Positions 32,729 through 45,306 of a stretch of 64,000 nt of DNA are shown piece by piece. Origin of the DNA: Azolla caroliniana (taxonomy: Eukaryota > Polypodiophyta); contig JBHGNT010000017.1 of assembly GCA_043228905.1 (NCBI GenBank), positions 10,602,001 to 10,666,000 of the forward strand, in the 5' to 3' direction. The position numbers and the translations under genes are program-made. Position 1 is the first letter of the stretch. The number at the start of each line of letters is the position of its first letter. The notes under the pieces were generated by a model. The model searched no databases. It saw nothing but the letters and a program-made list of their open reading frames with translations, and was not told the origin of the DNA.

Positions 32729-35700
32729 ATGTCTGAGCCTCCTCCTCCTCCTCAGGTTCTATGACCTTTCCTGTAACGTCCGTCAAAACCCTAAATTTGA
32801 AAACCTAAACTATTTATTTCACTTGCTTATTTTCTTGCAGGGTCTCTACCTGGCATATTTCTTCTGTTGGCTCTTTGGCAATGGCTGCCTCTTCTCTTGG
32901 AATAGCATGCTTACTATCGAGGATTACTACTCTGTCATCTTTCCGGTAACATTCTGCTCATGTCTCTCATCAATTGGTGAAAGGGAGTCATGAAGAATTA
33001 GGCTTTGGATTTAACAGGATTATATTCATGAAAGTTAGAGCTCAGAAGGGAGCTTAACTGATCGGAATAAGTGTATCATAATCATTAATGATAGGGGCCA
33101 GAAGAATCATTAATAAAATACAAATAAGAGTATGATAGTAATACACAATCAGGGCAGACGGGTTGCCCAGTTTCAATATCAGTATATTCACAGCAATGAA
33201 AACTAGTCCACAGAGTTACCCCCCAATCTAGAATTTTAGAAAGTTAAGGCAAAATTGTCATGATGATGAGAAACTTAGGCCATAAGGTTACCCGTTGAGG
33301 CAACTGTATAAGACTCACGAAAATGATATGAAATTTAAATATAACCATTTGTTTTTATTATAATTTTTTAGAGATGGTGATGGCATAATTGCAAGAAAAG
33401 GTTATCTGCTTTTTATGTGGAAAGTTGTTCAAGGCTATGATATAGAGTGAGAACTCACAAATTTCTATAACCAAGAATAAAAAATTTATTATCCTCCTTT
33501 TTGTAGCATTACCATCCAACAAGGATTTTGATACTCGTGTATCAACCATTTGCATTGCTGACATTGTCGATATTGGCATATTATGAGGCCCGAGTGAACA
33601 CACGATCACGTATCTTACTTGGATACTGCCTCTTTTTCCTAAGTTCACTTTTTATTCCTATTGTGAGTATTCTATACTTCTATAAAATTGGCATATTCTG
33701 GTTGTCAAATATTGATAGGTTATCAGTGAATGTCTTATTTGGAATGTGCAGTTGGACCTAAGTACGAATGGGCATGGTGGTATTGGACCTTTTGTTGGAA
33801 TTTGTTTGGCGAGTGGGTTGTTTGGGATTGCTGATGCACATGTTCAAGGAGGCATGGCCGGAGAACTTGCATATATGCGTCCAGAATTTCTGCAGGTCTA
33901 TTATTATTATTATTATTATTATTACTATTATATGATATAAACAGTTCCCTTAATTGCTGTATTTGATGAAATAATGCTAATAATTGCAACAATTTTTTTT
34001 AGGTCTTTAGACCATTATTTTCTTCTAGACATGTTAGTGTAATTGTTTATTCTGATTCTACTGCTTGATTCTTTTCTCACGAGCATTTTATTCTTCTTGG
34101 TTTTAGTCCTTCTTTGCAGGTCTGGCTGCCTCTGGAACTGTCATATCTGTTCTACGCATGGTTACAAAAGCCTCTTTTGAGAATTCACAGGATGGGCTTC
34201 AGAAGGGAGCATGTGAGTAAATTAATGAAGATTTCAAAGAGGAACTCATATATGGATGGATGTGGAATATAGGCGTTAGAAGTACTGACATATTTCTTTT
34301 GCATTGTCGATTTCTATGATCTAGAGTACAAAAAAATTCTAAATTTTGGTGTGGTCCATTTCTTGAGCAGTGACCTTTTTCTTTATTTCTGCATTCTTCG
34401 TCTTCATTTGCATATTACTGTATGCTTTTGTCTTTCCGCACTTGGAGGTTGTAAAATACTATCGGATGAAGGCTGCACATGAAGGATCCAAAACTGTAAC
34501 GGCAGATTTGGCAGCTGGAGGATTGGCAGAACTCGAGAAAGTAAGCAGTATAAAAGCCTCCCTTTCAGAAATGTTGTAATATGTTCTTCCTTTTACTTTT
34601 TGATGGGAACTTGTTGTTAGAAATATTGAGAATCGATTAGATAGGTATATAGAGTTACAATCACAGAGACGGATATATGAAAACAAAACTTCTATTACAT
34701 ATGAGAGTAGCTCACAATGGTAGTTCACCCATGTGCTCACACCTTAGAGCTTAGATGGGATCTGGACCAGCTCACTACAAAATTAGTGGGGACTAATGAT
34801 CAACCCAGTCACTGTGTAAGAGAGTGGATTATATTTTTTTGTTTGGTTTGAGTGTAACATTAAATGTGCAAGTCAGTTGATAGTAGTGGAGATATTCCTT
34901 TTCTGTCAACTGATTTGTCATTTAATATGACCCAACTCCCTAGATACAAGCTAGTTCTAGATAGTACTTATCTTAAAGTCAATGGCACATACTTCAAGAC
35001 TAAGTACATTGTAACTTGCCCACAAAATATTCTTCTAGTTGACTTGATTAGCCAATCCTATTAGCCTACTTCGCTCTTTCCTAAATACATTGTGTCCTAC
35101 TCATATATGGTTTCCTAGATTGACACCTTATCGACCCATATGGTCGAGTTGCTCCTCATTTGGGGTGCCATCACAAAATGTGCACTGTATATGGGGATAA
35201 ATTGACAACTTGGGGTTGATCATTGATTATATCTAACAGTTGTTACGAAAATGAACCTATAATTTTACTGTTTGGTAGGAATTAGCTATGAATTTGAGCC
35301 ATGAATTCCCAACATTTTCCCTAGAAGAGAGGGAAAAGTGATTATGATGACCGTATTGCTAATTTGAGATGAAATTTTTGCATGGAACTTATTTTCCTTG
35401 TATCATTGCTTTATCGCTCTCTGTTAACTGATTCAGAAACCTCACTGAGTCATAAATCTGGAGGAGCAATATAGGGATTAAGAGGAGGCTTTTTGTGTTT
35501 TAATGTGTTGCTCAACAGTGAACTTTCCCCTTGATCATTACTTCATCTCTCATTGTGAAATCATTCACAAACCTTACCAACTCATTAACACTAAGATTGC
35601 TAATTCAAGGTTAATAAAAAAAATTAGGAATTTACAAACCTTACCAATTCAGTAACATGAAGATTGCTAATCCCAGGTTGCTTAACTCTAGTCCAAACTC

Positions 35701-36537
35701 TGTTTAAATGTGATTATCTCATGTCATATGCCCACAAATTAAAGCTTCCACAATTTCTCATACATCACACTTACCACATGCACATAATGAATGCACTAAT
35801 AATAGTGGAATACAGATTTGTCAACATATATTAATTGATAATATCGTGTTCTGGTTTCTGGTCTAGTGAAAATTGATGGTGATCCTAATGAAGTTGTTTC
35901 TTTGAAGGACTATGAAGCTGGTAAATGTTGGGATAGGCTGTCTACCTGGCAATTACTTGTACAAAACATTGACTTCGCAGTAGATTTGTTCCTCATTTAT
36001 ACACTTACATTGTCCATCTTCCCAGGCTTTTTAGCAGAAGACACAGGGAAACACAACTTAGGTTCTTGGTATGTTGCATTCTCTTATAATTTTCCCAATC
36101 ATCTGAAGCTATGTTGTGTATATAATGTTTATTATCTTCTTTACAGGTATCCCCTCACCCTCATAGCAATGTACAATGTGGGTGACTTTGTAGCACGTTA
36201 TGTGCCTGTAGTAGATATGCTCAGGTTGGAATCTAGGCTGGGAATCATGGTTGCCACACTTCTTCGCTATTTATTCATACCGGCCTTCTATTTTACTGCA
36301 AATTATGGTACACAAGGGTGGATGCTGTTCCTTTGTATCATATTGGGTATGACAAATGGTTATCTGACTGTGTGCATACTTATGATGGCACCGAAAGGAT
36401 ATAAGGTATGTGAGACAGTGCTTTTCTTTCTATACATATCCATATCCATATACATATGCATATACATACATACATACATACATACATACATACGTACGTA
36501 CGTATACACACACACATGCATATAGATATGCATATAC

Positions 36538-36574
<37 letters not shown>

Positions 36575-38699
36575 TGCTGGTGTACAAACCATAACATTGT
36601 TGTCTGCAAGTAGGTAAAATATTAGTCTTCTCCCTTCAGAAATCATTCTAAGCATTTCTCAGAAGTAAAAATGAAAAAGGGAAAAACCATTCATGCATAT
36701 GTTATGCATGTAAAGATTCTTTTGAATTGTTTACAACCTTTGTATATGTATTGAGCATACATTTTTATAATTTTACATGCATTCACATAAGTTTATAGAA
36801 AGAATTTCATGCACAATTGTCTAAGAAATCTTTCACCATCTTATTATTCAACTATAAGCAAGTTCAACACTAAGATGTGTACTTTTTATGTAGGTATTTA
36901 GCATACTATTTTATAATTTAGAAACATCCGTATAAGTTTGTACAAAGAATTGTGTGAACAATTCTCTCAGAAATCTTGCACCTTCTTGGTGTTCAACTTG
37001 TACATGGCGAAGTGTGTTTATCACCTAACCTCTATGAAACCATTGCAATTCCTTCTTTGTTGATGATGTGCATAAGGAACATTTCCTTTGATACCACAAA
37101 GGCATAATTCACTGGATTCATACTCAACAGTTACGCATCTCTGCATTTCTTGAGACTAAGGGCCAACTATTTGAGATGTTCTTCCACCACTTAAGCTTAG
37201 ATAAATTGTTGACGAAGGCTTGCATGAATTTACATGCATCAAAGATTTCATGGTTTCCCAGAGCATTGAAGGAGCTCAAATCAGCCCCGAACTTTCAATT
37301 GTCTTTGTATATACATTCTTGCGTTTCTTATTTGGCATATCACTATTAGGCTCAGGCAAGTCACTTGGTTTAACCCTTCATAATAATTAGTTAAATCGGA
37401 CCATGAACTTTAGGCCAGCTTTCCTAGCTGGTGTTTTGAATTATAGAATTTCATAACTAGTTCTGGTGAATGGTATTCCTTACAGAACCATTCCAAAACA
37501 TCTGAAATGTTGCAAAGTGGTTTAGGCTGAATTGATTGTACCAATTCACTAAAGATTCTGGTATTTTGAATTATAGAATTTCATCACCAGTTCTTGTGGA
37601 TGGGATTCCTTGCAGAACCATTCCAAGATTCTGCTTGCAACACTTCAAATGTTGCAAAGTAGTTTAGGCTGAATTGATTGTACCAACTCAATAAAGATTC
37701 TGGTGTTTTGAGTTATAGAATTTTATCACCAGTTCTTGTGGATGGGATTCCATACAGAAACATTCCAAAAATTCTGCTTTCAACATCTAAAATGTTGCAA
37801 AGTGGTTTAGGCTGAATTGATTGAATCAACTCACTAAAGATTCTGATGTTTTGAATTATAGAATCTCATCATCAGTCCTTGTGGATGGAATTCTTTGCAA
37901 AACCATTCCAAGAATTCTGCTTGCAACATCTGAAATGTTGCAAAGTTGTTTAGACTGAACTAGTTATACCAACTTGCTAGTTTTCCACCTAAGGATAGTT
38001 GGAACTCTGTCACTTTCAGAGCTTCCGATGTGTCGGTATTTAGACTCTGTGACAAATGATTCACATTCCATGTACTCAGGCGTAGATGATTACCAACATG
38101 GTAGTAAATGGAGGAAACAGAAACAGAAGAGTTTCCGTAACTAAGAAATGGAATTGGAAAATGTCAAGCTTAACCCTTAGATTATATACATATAAAATTG
38201 AGTCAACTAGGATGCACATTAAGATTTATATACTTCAAAATAGCACTTAAATATATAAGGTAGAACAGTATGTTTTAGCATCAATACGTGAGGAAAAGGT
38301 CCTTTTTAGAGGGTTGTTTAAGAAGGTTCAGTACGATTATAGAAGGAGAGTGGTAACTGGTATTTAGAATAACTTCATAAAAAGCCAAAAACGTTTGTAG
38401 GTATACATCGAAACCTCTTGTAATTGAGAATCATGTAAAACTTGGGCTTCGCCATATATTTACCTCATATTTGAAGGAAACCCTCACCAAATGCCTGAAA
38501 TTCATATGGTCTACTTGATTTGTCTCTTTTGACCAAATCATTGTGAATTTTGGATTTCAAAACCGGTTATGATTTGATTTGATTTTGGCAGGGTCCAGAA
38601 CAAAACGCTTTAGGTAATCTTTTAGTCCTTTTCTTGCTTCTTGGAATTTTCTCAGGGGTAACACTTGATTGGCTTTGGCTCATTGGCAAAGGTTGGTAG
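32729..38699 (+). CDS. ENT1: Equilibrative nucleoside transporter, ENT1-like (nine exons)
   Basis: This encodes a multi-pass membrane carrier for nucleosides (SLC29/ENT family; about 11 membrane segments; plant ENT1 types are tonoplast or plasma-membrane proton-linked carriers). Exons with GT-AG borders: 32729-32755, 32841-32945, 33507-33662, 33752-33895, 34107-34212, 34371-34547, 35867-36068, 36147-36405 and 38592-38699, giving 1284 bp and 427 residues, the usual family size. Motifs in order: MSEPPPPPQ start, CLFSWNSMLTIEDYY, VYQPFALLTLSILAYYEA, GIADAHVQGGMAGEL, SFFAGLAASG, YAFVFPHLEVVKYYRMKA, QNIDFAVDLFLIYTLTLS, AMYNVGDFVARYVP, GMTNGYLTVCILMMAPKGY and the C-terminal LDWLWLIGKGW. The exon 6 donor is uncertain: gtaagc at 34541 is stronger but breaks the frame with the 35867 acceptor, whereas gtataa at 34548 keeps it. 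ENT1 versus ENT8 is not settled. No stop or frameshift is seen, so it is probably functional. Confidence 0.9.
33898..33931. repeat. (TAT)n microsatellite in ENT intron 4
   Basis: About ten tat units start three bases into the intron, next to the donor site. Confidence 0.9.
36427..36575. repeat. CATA/TA/CGTA microsatellite in ENT intron 8
   Basis: A compound run of catatc, cata, cgta, caca and ta units. Open frames here are repeat artefacts. Confidence 0.92.
37431..37980 (+). repeat. Four-copy tandem repeat of about 140 bp in ENT intron 8
   Basis: Units start at 37431, 37561, 37703 and 37846, each beginning g/atgttttgaattatagaat and containing aatgttgcaaag and gtttaggctgaattgatt. Unit lengths are 130, 142, 143 and about 135 bp. 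The first lacks a ~12-bp block (attctgcttgca) that the others have. Confidence 0.9.
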
Positions 38700-39575
38700 A
38701 TAATGCTCACTTACATCATTGTGGAGATTGGTTGATTGTACCATGAATTTATTTAATTGGGTTTTGATTCTAAAACCTTAGCTTTAAACTAACCACGACA
38801 GATTGTACAGATTGTTCTAATTGTAAGATTGAACAAGTGATATCATAGGCAATAATAAAACAAGTGGTATCAAGCAATAAGTTCATTGATTTAGTAATAT
38901 TTTGTAGCTTTTTGCACATGATGATTGTGCAAACATTTGGAGGGATAATATCATTGAGTTGAATCAGTCAATAAAAATCTTAAATGGGAGGCTCACACAT
39001 GCTTTGTCTAATTACATTTCAATGAATCTACTAGTTATTGAACACAACACATACATACACATGCATAAATGAACATGCTCACACACACTCTCTCAGGTCA
39101 GGTAGTCGTGCATGACAATTGGTGCACCCAACTCTCAAGCGAATTGAGATCTTTTGAGCATTTCTTCGCATCTCTAGTTTCTTATGCAAGGCAAGGTGCA
39201 TGTACATTATACTTTTCCTAAAATATTTTAATAAATTTGTGAAATTGAGATGGATTTATTGAGAACATGGAAGCACAACCTTGAGAATGTTGCAAAGCAT
39301 GAGCTTTTTTATTTGATGGAATATTATGTTTACAATATGTGAATAAATTGTCAAAAGTACCATATAATGTAGAAATGGAATAATGAATTTATATTGAGGT
39401 TTGGAACTTCTTTGTAATTGTAGTTTCTTGGAAATACGTAAAGGACAATGCCTTTGCATTGTGTTCTAACGTGTCATGTTTTTTGTTGAAATATACCAAA
39501 TGTCGTATAGAGAGGTGAGTATCCGTTTGAAATGACATACTTGGTTGTAGGTGATAAAAATCAAAATTATGTTAT

Positions 39576-40440
39576 GCATGAAACAATCAAGGTTGTTAGG
39601 TACGTTAGGTATGGTACGGATACCATACGTATATAACGTATTAATACATGTATAGTACCTCCCAATTTAAAAATACGTTATATATGTTTTCTTAATATGT
39701 TAAATACTTATAAAATACGTACTATACGTAAAATATGTATTTTACGTATAATACGTTAAATACTTCTATAATTTGAAAATTATTTAACTTTCTAAAAAAT
39801 ATCTATAATATTGTAAAAAACATCTATGTTTACCCAATTTTGTGACATACAATATAGTTCTACATCTTAAAATGCACATAAGACATTTTAACATTTTGCA
39901 TCCTAAAATTCTTGTAGTAATATGGATGTCGACATTCCCTTATTCTATAAATTAGTGTAAGCGTTTATCACGATGTTCTCCTTCAAATTGTAATTATTTA
40001 CAATTATGCTTTCATAGATTGAGGAATCGTCTACGTTATCATACTCATGATAGGTTTCTCTTTTCTTCATTTTCTTCATTTTCTTCTTCTATCTTTTGTG
40101 ATTATCACACTCAGAGTCAGGACAGGTTTATGTCTTCTTTTCTCTCTTCTTCTTCTTCATCTTCTTCATCTTCTTCATCTTCTTCATCGTCGTCTCTTTT
40201 ATTCTTCTTTCTTCCTTCCTTTGACTTCTTTTTCACTAAAATCTTTTTTTTCTTTTGCTTTTTGTTGGGGTCTTACTTACATTTTCTTTATAAATACGTA
40301 TTATACCTATTTTTTTATAAATACGTTAAATACGTTAAATGTACATGATATTTGACTGAACAACATTGAGGTATGGTACGTACTATATGTATTTAAACGT
40401 TAAATACGGGTACGTAAACAACCATGGAAACAATCAAGGA
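39576..40440. mobile_element. Unclassified insertion flanked by ~14-bp direct repeats
   Basis: atgaaacaatcaagg at the left (39578-39592) recurs as atggaaacaatcaagg at the right (40424-40439). Between them, ends read ggttgttaggtacgt... and ...gtacgtaaacaacc, which are imperfect inverted repeats. The interior is full of tacgtt/aaatacgt motifs at both ends (39590-39775 and 40300-40420) around a CTT-rich centre. The long flanking repeat would suit a target-primed or unusual DNA element. No coding sequence is seen. Confidence 0.55.
40142..40192. repeat. (TTCTTCA)n-type CTT tract
   Basis: A run of ttcttcatcttcttcatc units; serine- and leucine-rich open frames here are artefacts. Confidence 0.9.
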
Positions 40441-41240
40441 GTGACTTATAATTTAGTCAGTTTGATAATGATATTGTGAGAACTCCCACAATTAGAATCT
40501 ATGTTGAATCTAATTTTTCACTTCTTATTTTAGCTCTAGCTTAGTGAGCATGATTGTCTGAAAAATAAGTAATTCTAACTCTTGTTGCATATATTAGTTT
40601 CATATGACATTTTGGCATCCTACAATAAGCTATATATCTTTCCTTCTAAGGTTTGTCCCCAAGAAACTTGTTGAATCCTTAAATGTCCTATGAGTATAGT
40701 CATATATTAAATAAGTATTGGATTGGTTGTGCATCGATGAAAGAATATTGGCTAAGCAAGAATGATGGAACTTTTGAAATAATCCCTCAATTAAGAATTC
40801 TCTTCCTCCAAAGGTTGATCAATCAAGTTAATAAGATAAAATGTTTAACTAATTGATGCCCAACTCTCCATATCACTACATTTTTCTAGGTGATCATGTA
40901 GCATTATTTAAATATCACATGTGGCACATCCAATATTTTTTTAAGAAGAAAATATAGAACCAACATTTAGTAAAATTTGACCAAGGTTTAATCATGTGGC
41001 AAGTTTAGAAACATGACTAGCTTCAATGCATCTATTGGTTGGTTAAATGTGTACAACAGTGTGAGAATTGTCTTCTTAGGATAAATTTAACTCTGAATTT
41101 GGAAAGCTTCGTGGTGAAGGCTTTGTTATGCACTATATTATTGATACTACAATTTGTTGACCACTGAGAAACCTCTCACATTCCATTGATGAAGTCATTA
41201 TATGATGCAAAAGCACATGCTATGCTTACAGGTTCACCCT

Positions 41241-41597
41241 AACAATCGGCAATGGTTCAATTTTGTTCGAGAGTGTCCAAACCGAAGCATTTAAAATTTT
41301 TGAAACCGAAACTGAGCCGAACCACGAAACCGTTTAAACCGAATTGTTAGGTAAAAATCGAACTGTAAACCATTAAACCGTCGTTTTGTGGTTCGGTTTT
41401 GGTTTTCAACTTAGGTCAAAATTCAAAATTTTCATTTTTCAAAAATTTAAAGATTTTTGCTAAAAGCACATGCAAAAGCATGATATGATGCGAAAGCACA
41501 TGCTATGCTTACAAGTTCACCATAACAATAAAAAATAGTTCTGTTCTGTTCGAGAATGTCCAAACCGAACCGTTTAAATTTTTTGAAACCTGAACTG
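41241..41597. mobile_element. Partial MITE copy related to the one in S2, partly duplicated
   Basis: aacaatcggcaatggttc at 41241 matches the outer end of the S2 MITE, and the interior (gtccaaaccgaa, gtggttcggttttggtttt) also matches. A second, shorter copy starts near 41525 after a repeated flank (gcacatgctatgcttaca at about 41215 and 41495). Copia C7 begins at 41598 and cuts the second copy. Confidence 0.7.
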
Positions 41598-42065
41598 TGT
41601 TAGGAATATGTCCCTCCTATGGGAGTAATCGATTGGTTGGGCCGAGTACTGACAGTCGAAGACATGGAGAGTCAACTGGGGGAGTCGACAGTAGGAGAGT
41701 TCAAGTCGAAGACACAACCAACGAGTCAGGACGACCAAATGGTCGAAGATAAGGCCAATTAGTTGGGCCGATTGGACAATCAACACTGGAGTCGAATAAT
41801 TGATTAAATAACTATTATTATTATAATAGGAATGATAGTAGTAGTGGCTACATTTGTAATTAGCACATCAACTAACCCTGTGTGGAGAGTGTTGTATTCC
41901 GATCTCATCTTGCATTCTCTTGTGTATAGTGGAATCTTTGTTCTTGTTTACGGTTTCCCCGTAAAACGTTGTGAAGTGTGTATTTTTACTATATTGTTTT
42001 CTATTTCCACAAGACTTGTGTATTTCAACATATCTTTTCATGGATCGACGATTCGATACTCAACA
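41598..42065 (+). repeat. C7 5' LTR (468 bp)
   Basis: It runs from tgttagg to caaca, bounded by MITE sequence on the left and the primer site on the right. Confidence 0.85.
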
Positions 42066-43394
42066 AACTGGTATCGGAGCTTGGCTGAACATCGAAGGAA
42101 TTGCAAGTGGCTTCCCAGGCATGATAGTTCTAAACTCTCAAAACTATGCAGACTAGAAGATAAAGATGGAGGACCTTCTCATAGTCAAAGACCTGTACGA
42201 GCCAATCAACAAAGCAGAAATACCCACGGGGGTATTAGAGTCGGAATGGAAACTTCTTAAAAGAAAGGCGGTGGTCACCATCCAACAGTGCATCGATGTA
42301 AGTGTCCTTCAACATGTGGCGAAAGACACAAATGCCTACGAGATGTGGTAGAAGTTGCCAAGCTTATATGACGGGAAGAACGCCCTCTACAAACATCCCT
42401 GATGAGGAAGATCGTGAGGCTGAAATACAGGGACAAGGAAAGCATAGTCGAGCACGTCAACACTTTCATGGGGTATGTGAATCAACTTGTTGCAACCAAG
42501 TTTCCCCTTGAAGATCCAATGCAGGACATCCTGCTATTGTGCACCGTGCCTGACAACTAGGAGAATCTAGTGGTGACTCTCAACACTTCATGTCAAGAAG
42601 AGAACTTGTCTCTACAAGCGGTAAAGACAAGCATCTTGAATGAAGAGACGAGAAGGAAGGACAAGGGTATCCAGTCCCAGTCAGAGTCAAACCTGACTCA
42701 ACACACTAGTAGAGGAAGGAATGGTCAAAGGAGTCCACCAAAGAGAGAAAAGTCCCATGCTAGATCCACGTCCAGAGGTAAGCTAACATACTTCTAAAGT
42801 GGAAAACCTAGACACTTTTAGAAGGACTATCGACACCTCAAGAAGGAGAAGAGATTCAACAATAATGTCGAACCTTGGAAGATTCCTGATGAAAAGGGCA
42901 CATTGACTGTAGCCACAAGTGCAGAAGAGATCCTATTCATTTGTGAGCAGCAAAGTAGAAATTTGGCAAGCGAAGAGTGCACCTAGGTAATCGACTTGAG
43001 TGCATCATTCCACATAACTCCGTCGAGAGAGTGTTTCTTGACTTACATAGCCGGGGATCATGGCTATGTAAAGATGGGAGATCATGGAGAGTGCAAGATA
43101 GCCGGCATCGGAAGCGTGTGCCTGACGACATCGACTAATGCTTACTGATGCTGAGGGAAGTTCGACATGTGCCCGATATCAGATTGAATTTGATATCGAC
43201 TAGAAGGCTGGATGACGAAGGTTATAGTGGTAGTTTCCGAAATGCCAAGTGAAAGTTCTGCCGTGGAAACCTCATAGTGGCTTGAGCACAGAAAGAGGGC
43301 ACACTGTATATGATGCATGCCCGACTGTGCAAGTCGGAAGTGAATGTGACTGCCGACTCGAGTGGAGAGTTATGGCATAAGAGGCTAGGCCACA

Positions 43395-43833
43395 TGAAAA
43401 GAATTGCGTGCAGAAGCAATATAGAAAACTGAACAACAGAAAATGCAGGTTTAATGGAAAGCTTAGGTTTGCACAGTATGCACGGGAGAGACAGAGAGAG
43501 AGAGTAAACACAGAACTTAATTCAAAAAGATAATACTCAATTTGTACATAGGATGTGCTTAGTGAGCACGTTTATACAAGCCCTGACAATCGGGCTGACA
43601 CAAGTACTGACAGTACTTGACTGCTCATAAATGAGCCTTGACTCTTACTCCCAAAACTATTCCTTACGAGGAATATCTTTCTAACGGCCTTTCGGTTTAC
43701 GCACCGATACGGCCTTCCTATGCACCGGTTTGCGTACCGGTTTACGCATCCGTTTTACGCACCGGTCCGGCCTTACCGATTGGTCCCAACCGATCCGGTC
43801 CTCGGCTTGCTCAGCCGATCCGGCCGAGGTGTG
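43395..43833 (-). repeat. C8 3' LTR, missing its own start
   Basis: It matches 45307-45744 closely. The final tgttgagcttgtctctcaaca of the right copy is absent and replaced by protease-coding sequence (gtgtgtaaaccaaacc). Confidence 0.88.
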
Positions 43834-43837
43834 TAAA

Positions 43838-45212
43838 CCAAACCTGCATCCCCTGGTCGACGATCTACCCGATCGACACCAGATTCTTCATGATGGTCGG
43901 GATGTGTAAGACGTTCATAAGTTTCCCTTTCTGCCCGACATGGCTCAAGGGAACTTCACCGACATTTGCGATCGGATGCGGAGTGTTGTCTCCGGTTGCG
44001 ACTACTCCTGGTTGCGTCGGTTTCTCAAGATATGAGAACCACTCCTCGTGGCACGTCATGTGGTTTGACGTGCCAGAGTCGACGTACCACACCTCGTTCG
44101 ATTTCAGGGCGAACTGCTTCATTGAGTTTGCTTCGTTTCTCGTCACGAAGACTGACCCTTTTCCGGCTTCTCCGGATCCTTCTGCGTAGTGCGATCGCTG
44201 CCGGTTTCCTTTGTCGGTATGTCTGGAACCAGATTCGGAACCGGTCCTCTCCGACTCGGCGCGCTTTTTCCAGCACTCGCTCTCCCTGTGGCCTTTCTTG
44301 CCATAGTACTAGCATTCCGCAGCGGATTTCCCTTGCCGGTTCTTGTCGTCTTGACTGCCCCTGTTTCCGGAGGGTCCGGAGTTGCTGTCGGCATCACTTC
44401 GGTGCCTTCTTCCTTGATCCCATCGGCCGCCTCCATTGTGTACTGACTCGCCTCGTCTGCCACGACCACGGGGCCTCTCTCCCTCCGTGTACAACATCTT
44501 GCTGTCGGCATGCGTGCTTGTTGACGCACCCGCGTGGTTCTCCTCTATAAGGAGCATCGACTGTAAGTCGAAAAACGACGACGTATTCTCTCGGGTACAC
44601 ACAACAGTTCGGAACGCCAAACCCCCGAGATAGACCTGGACCATCTCGCTTTCCTCGATGTTCACATCGATGGAAGCTAGGGAGTCGCATATGTCCTTAA
44701 TCCTTGAGGTATAGTCAGCCACCGACAAATCGCGTTGCCGTAGGTTGCTCAACTCCTGTTGGAGTTGAAGCTTCCTGGCTATGGTGCTCGCAGCGAAAAT
44801 CTTCTTCAGATTTTCCCACGCACCCTTCGGCGTTTTTGCATCCCGAACATAGCTTAACAACAGTTTGCCCACACAAGACGCGAAACAATACAACACTCTA
44901 CTCGCCGATTGTTCCCATGCCGAACGTAGCTTAACAATAGTTTGCCCACACAAGACGCGAAACAATACAACACTCTACTCGCCGATTGTTCCCATGCCGA
45001 ACGTAGCTTAACAATAGTTTGCCCACACAAGACGCGAAACAATACAACACTCTACTCGCCGGGAAGTCTTTGTGTGTCGAATTGGGTGCTGTGTCATTTG
45101 CTCCATCGACATAGCTCCAGTAACCGTGTTTGAGTAGGTACTGGTGCATCTTGTAAGACCAAGACGCGTAGTTGTTTCTGTCGAGCTTCTTCGTCGGAAG
45201 CGAGCTAGCCAT
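43838..45212 (-). pseudogene. C8 Gag and protease
   Basis: The ATG at 45212 gives MASSLPTKKLDRNNYASWSY and WSYVDGANDTAPN. A 77-bp tandem triplication (44843-45070) then throws the frame. Beyond it, GAWENLKKIFAASTIARKLQ, RDLSVADYTSRIKDICDSLAS and VVCTRENTSSFFDLQSMLL continue Gag. The zinc knuckle reads C-stop-YYGKKGHRESEC, so its tryptophan codon is a stop and its second cysteine is tyrosine. The protease has EVWYVDSGTSNHMT and EVPLSHVGQKGKLMNVL, and ends at NLVSIG. Integrase, RT and RNase H are gone. Confidence 0.85.
44843..45073 (-). repeat. 77-bp tandem triplication in C8 gag
   Basis: Units start at 44843, 44920 and 44997 (ccgaacgtagcttaacaata), exactly 77 bp apart, and are nearly identical. 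Two extra units add 154 bp, which shifts the reading frame. Confidence 0.93.
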
Positions 45213-45306
45213 TCCTCTGTCGATCGGTTTTCTTGTTCTTTTTCGTTGGTTTTCCCTTCAAGCAAAGTCGACTGCAGAGGTTCTCAACCCTCGCACTCTG
45301 ATACCA

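Larger units (their letters stand above)
38700..41240. other. AT-rich intergenic region downstream of ENT
   Basis: No coding sequence is supported here. The only structured parts are the insertion at 39576-40440 and its internal CTT tract. Small open frames in this stretch are low-complexity or too short to credit. Confidence 0.7.

Noticed and set aside
36360-36655. Tyr/Ile/Met-rich small proteins in both orientations
   Set aside because: Artefacts of the CATA/TA microsatellite in ENT intron 8.
40019-40355. Ser/Leu/Phe-rich small proteins
   Set aside because: Low-complexity CTT tract inside a repeat; no homology pattern.
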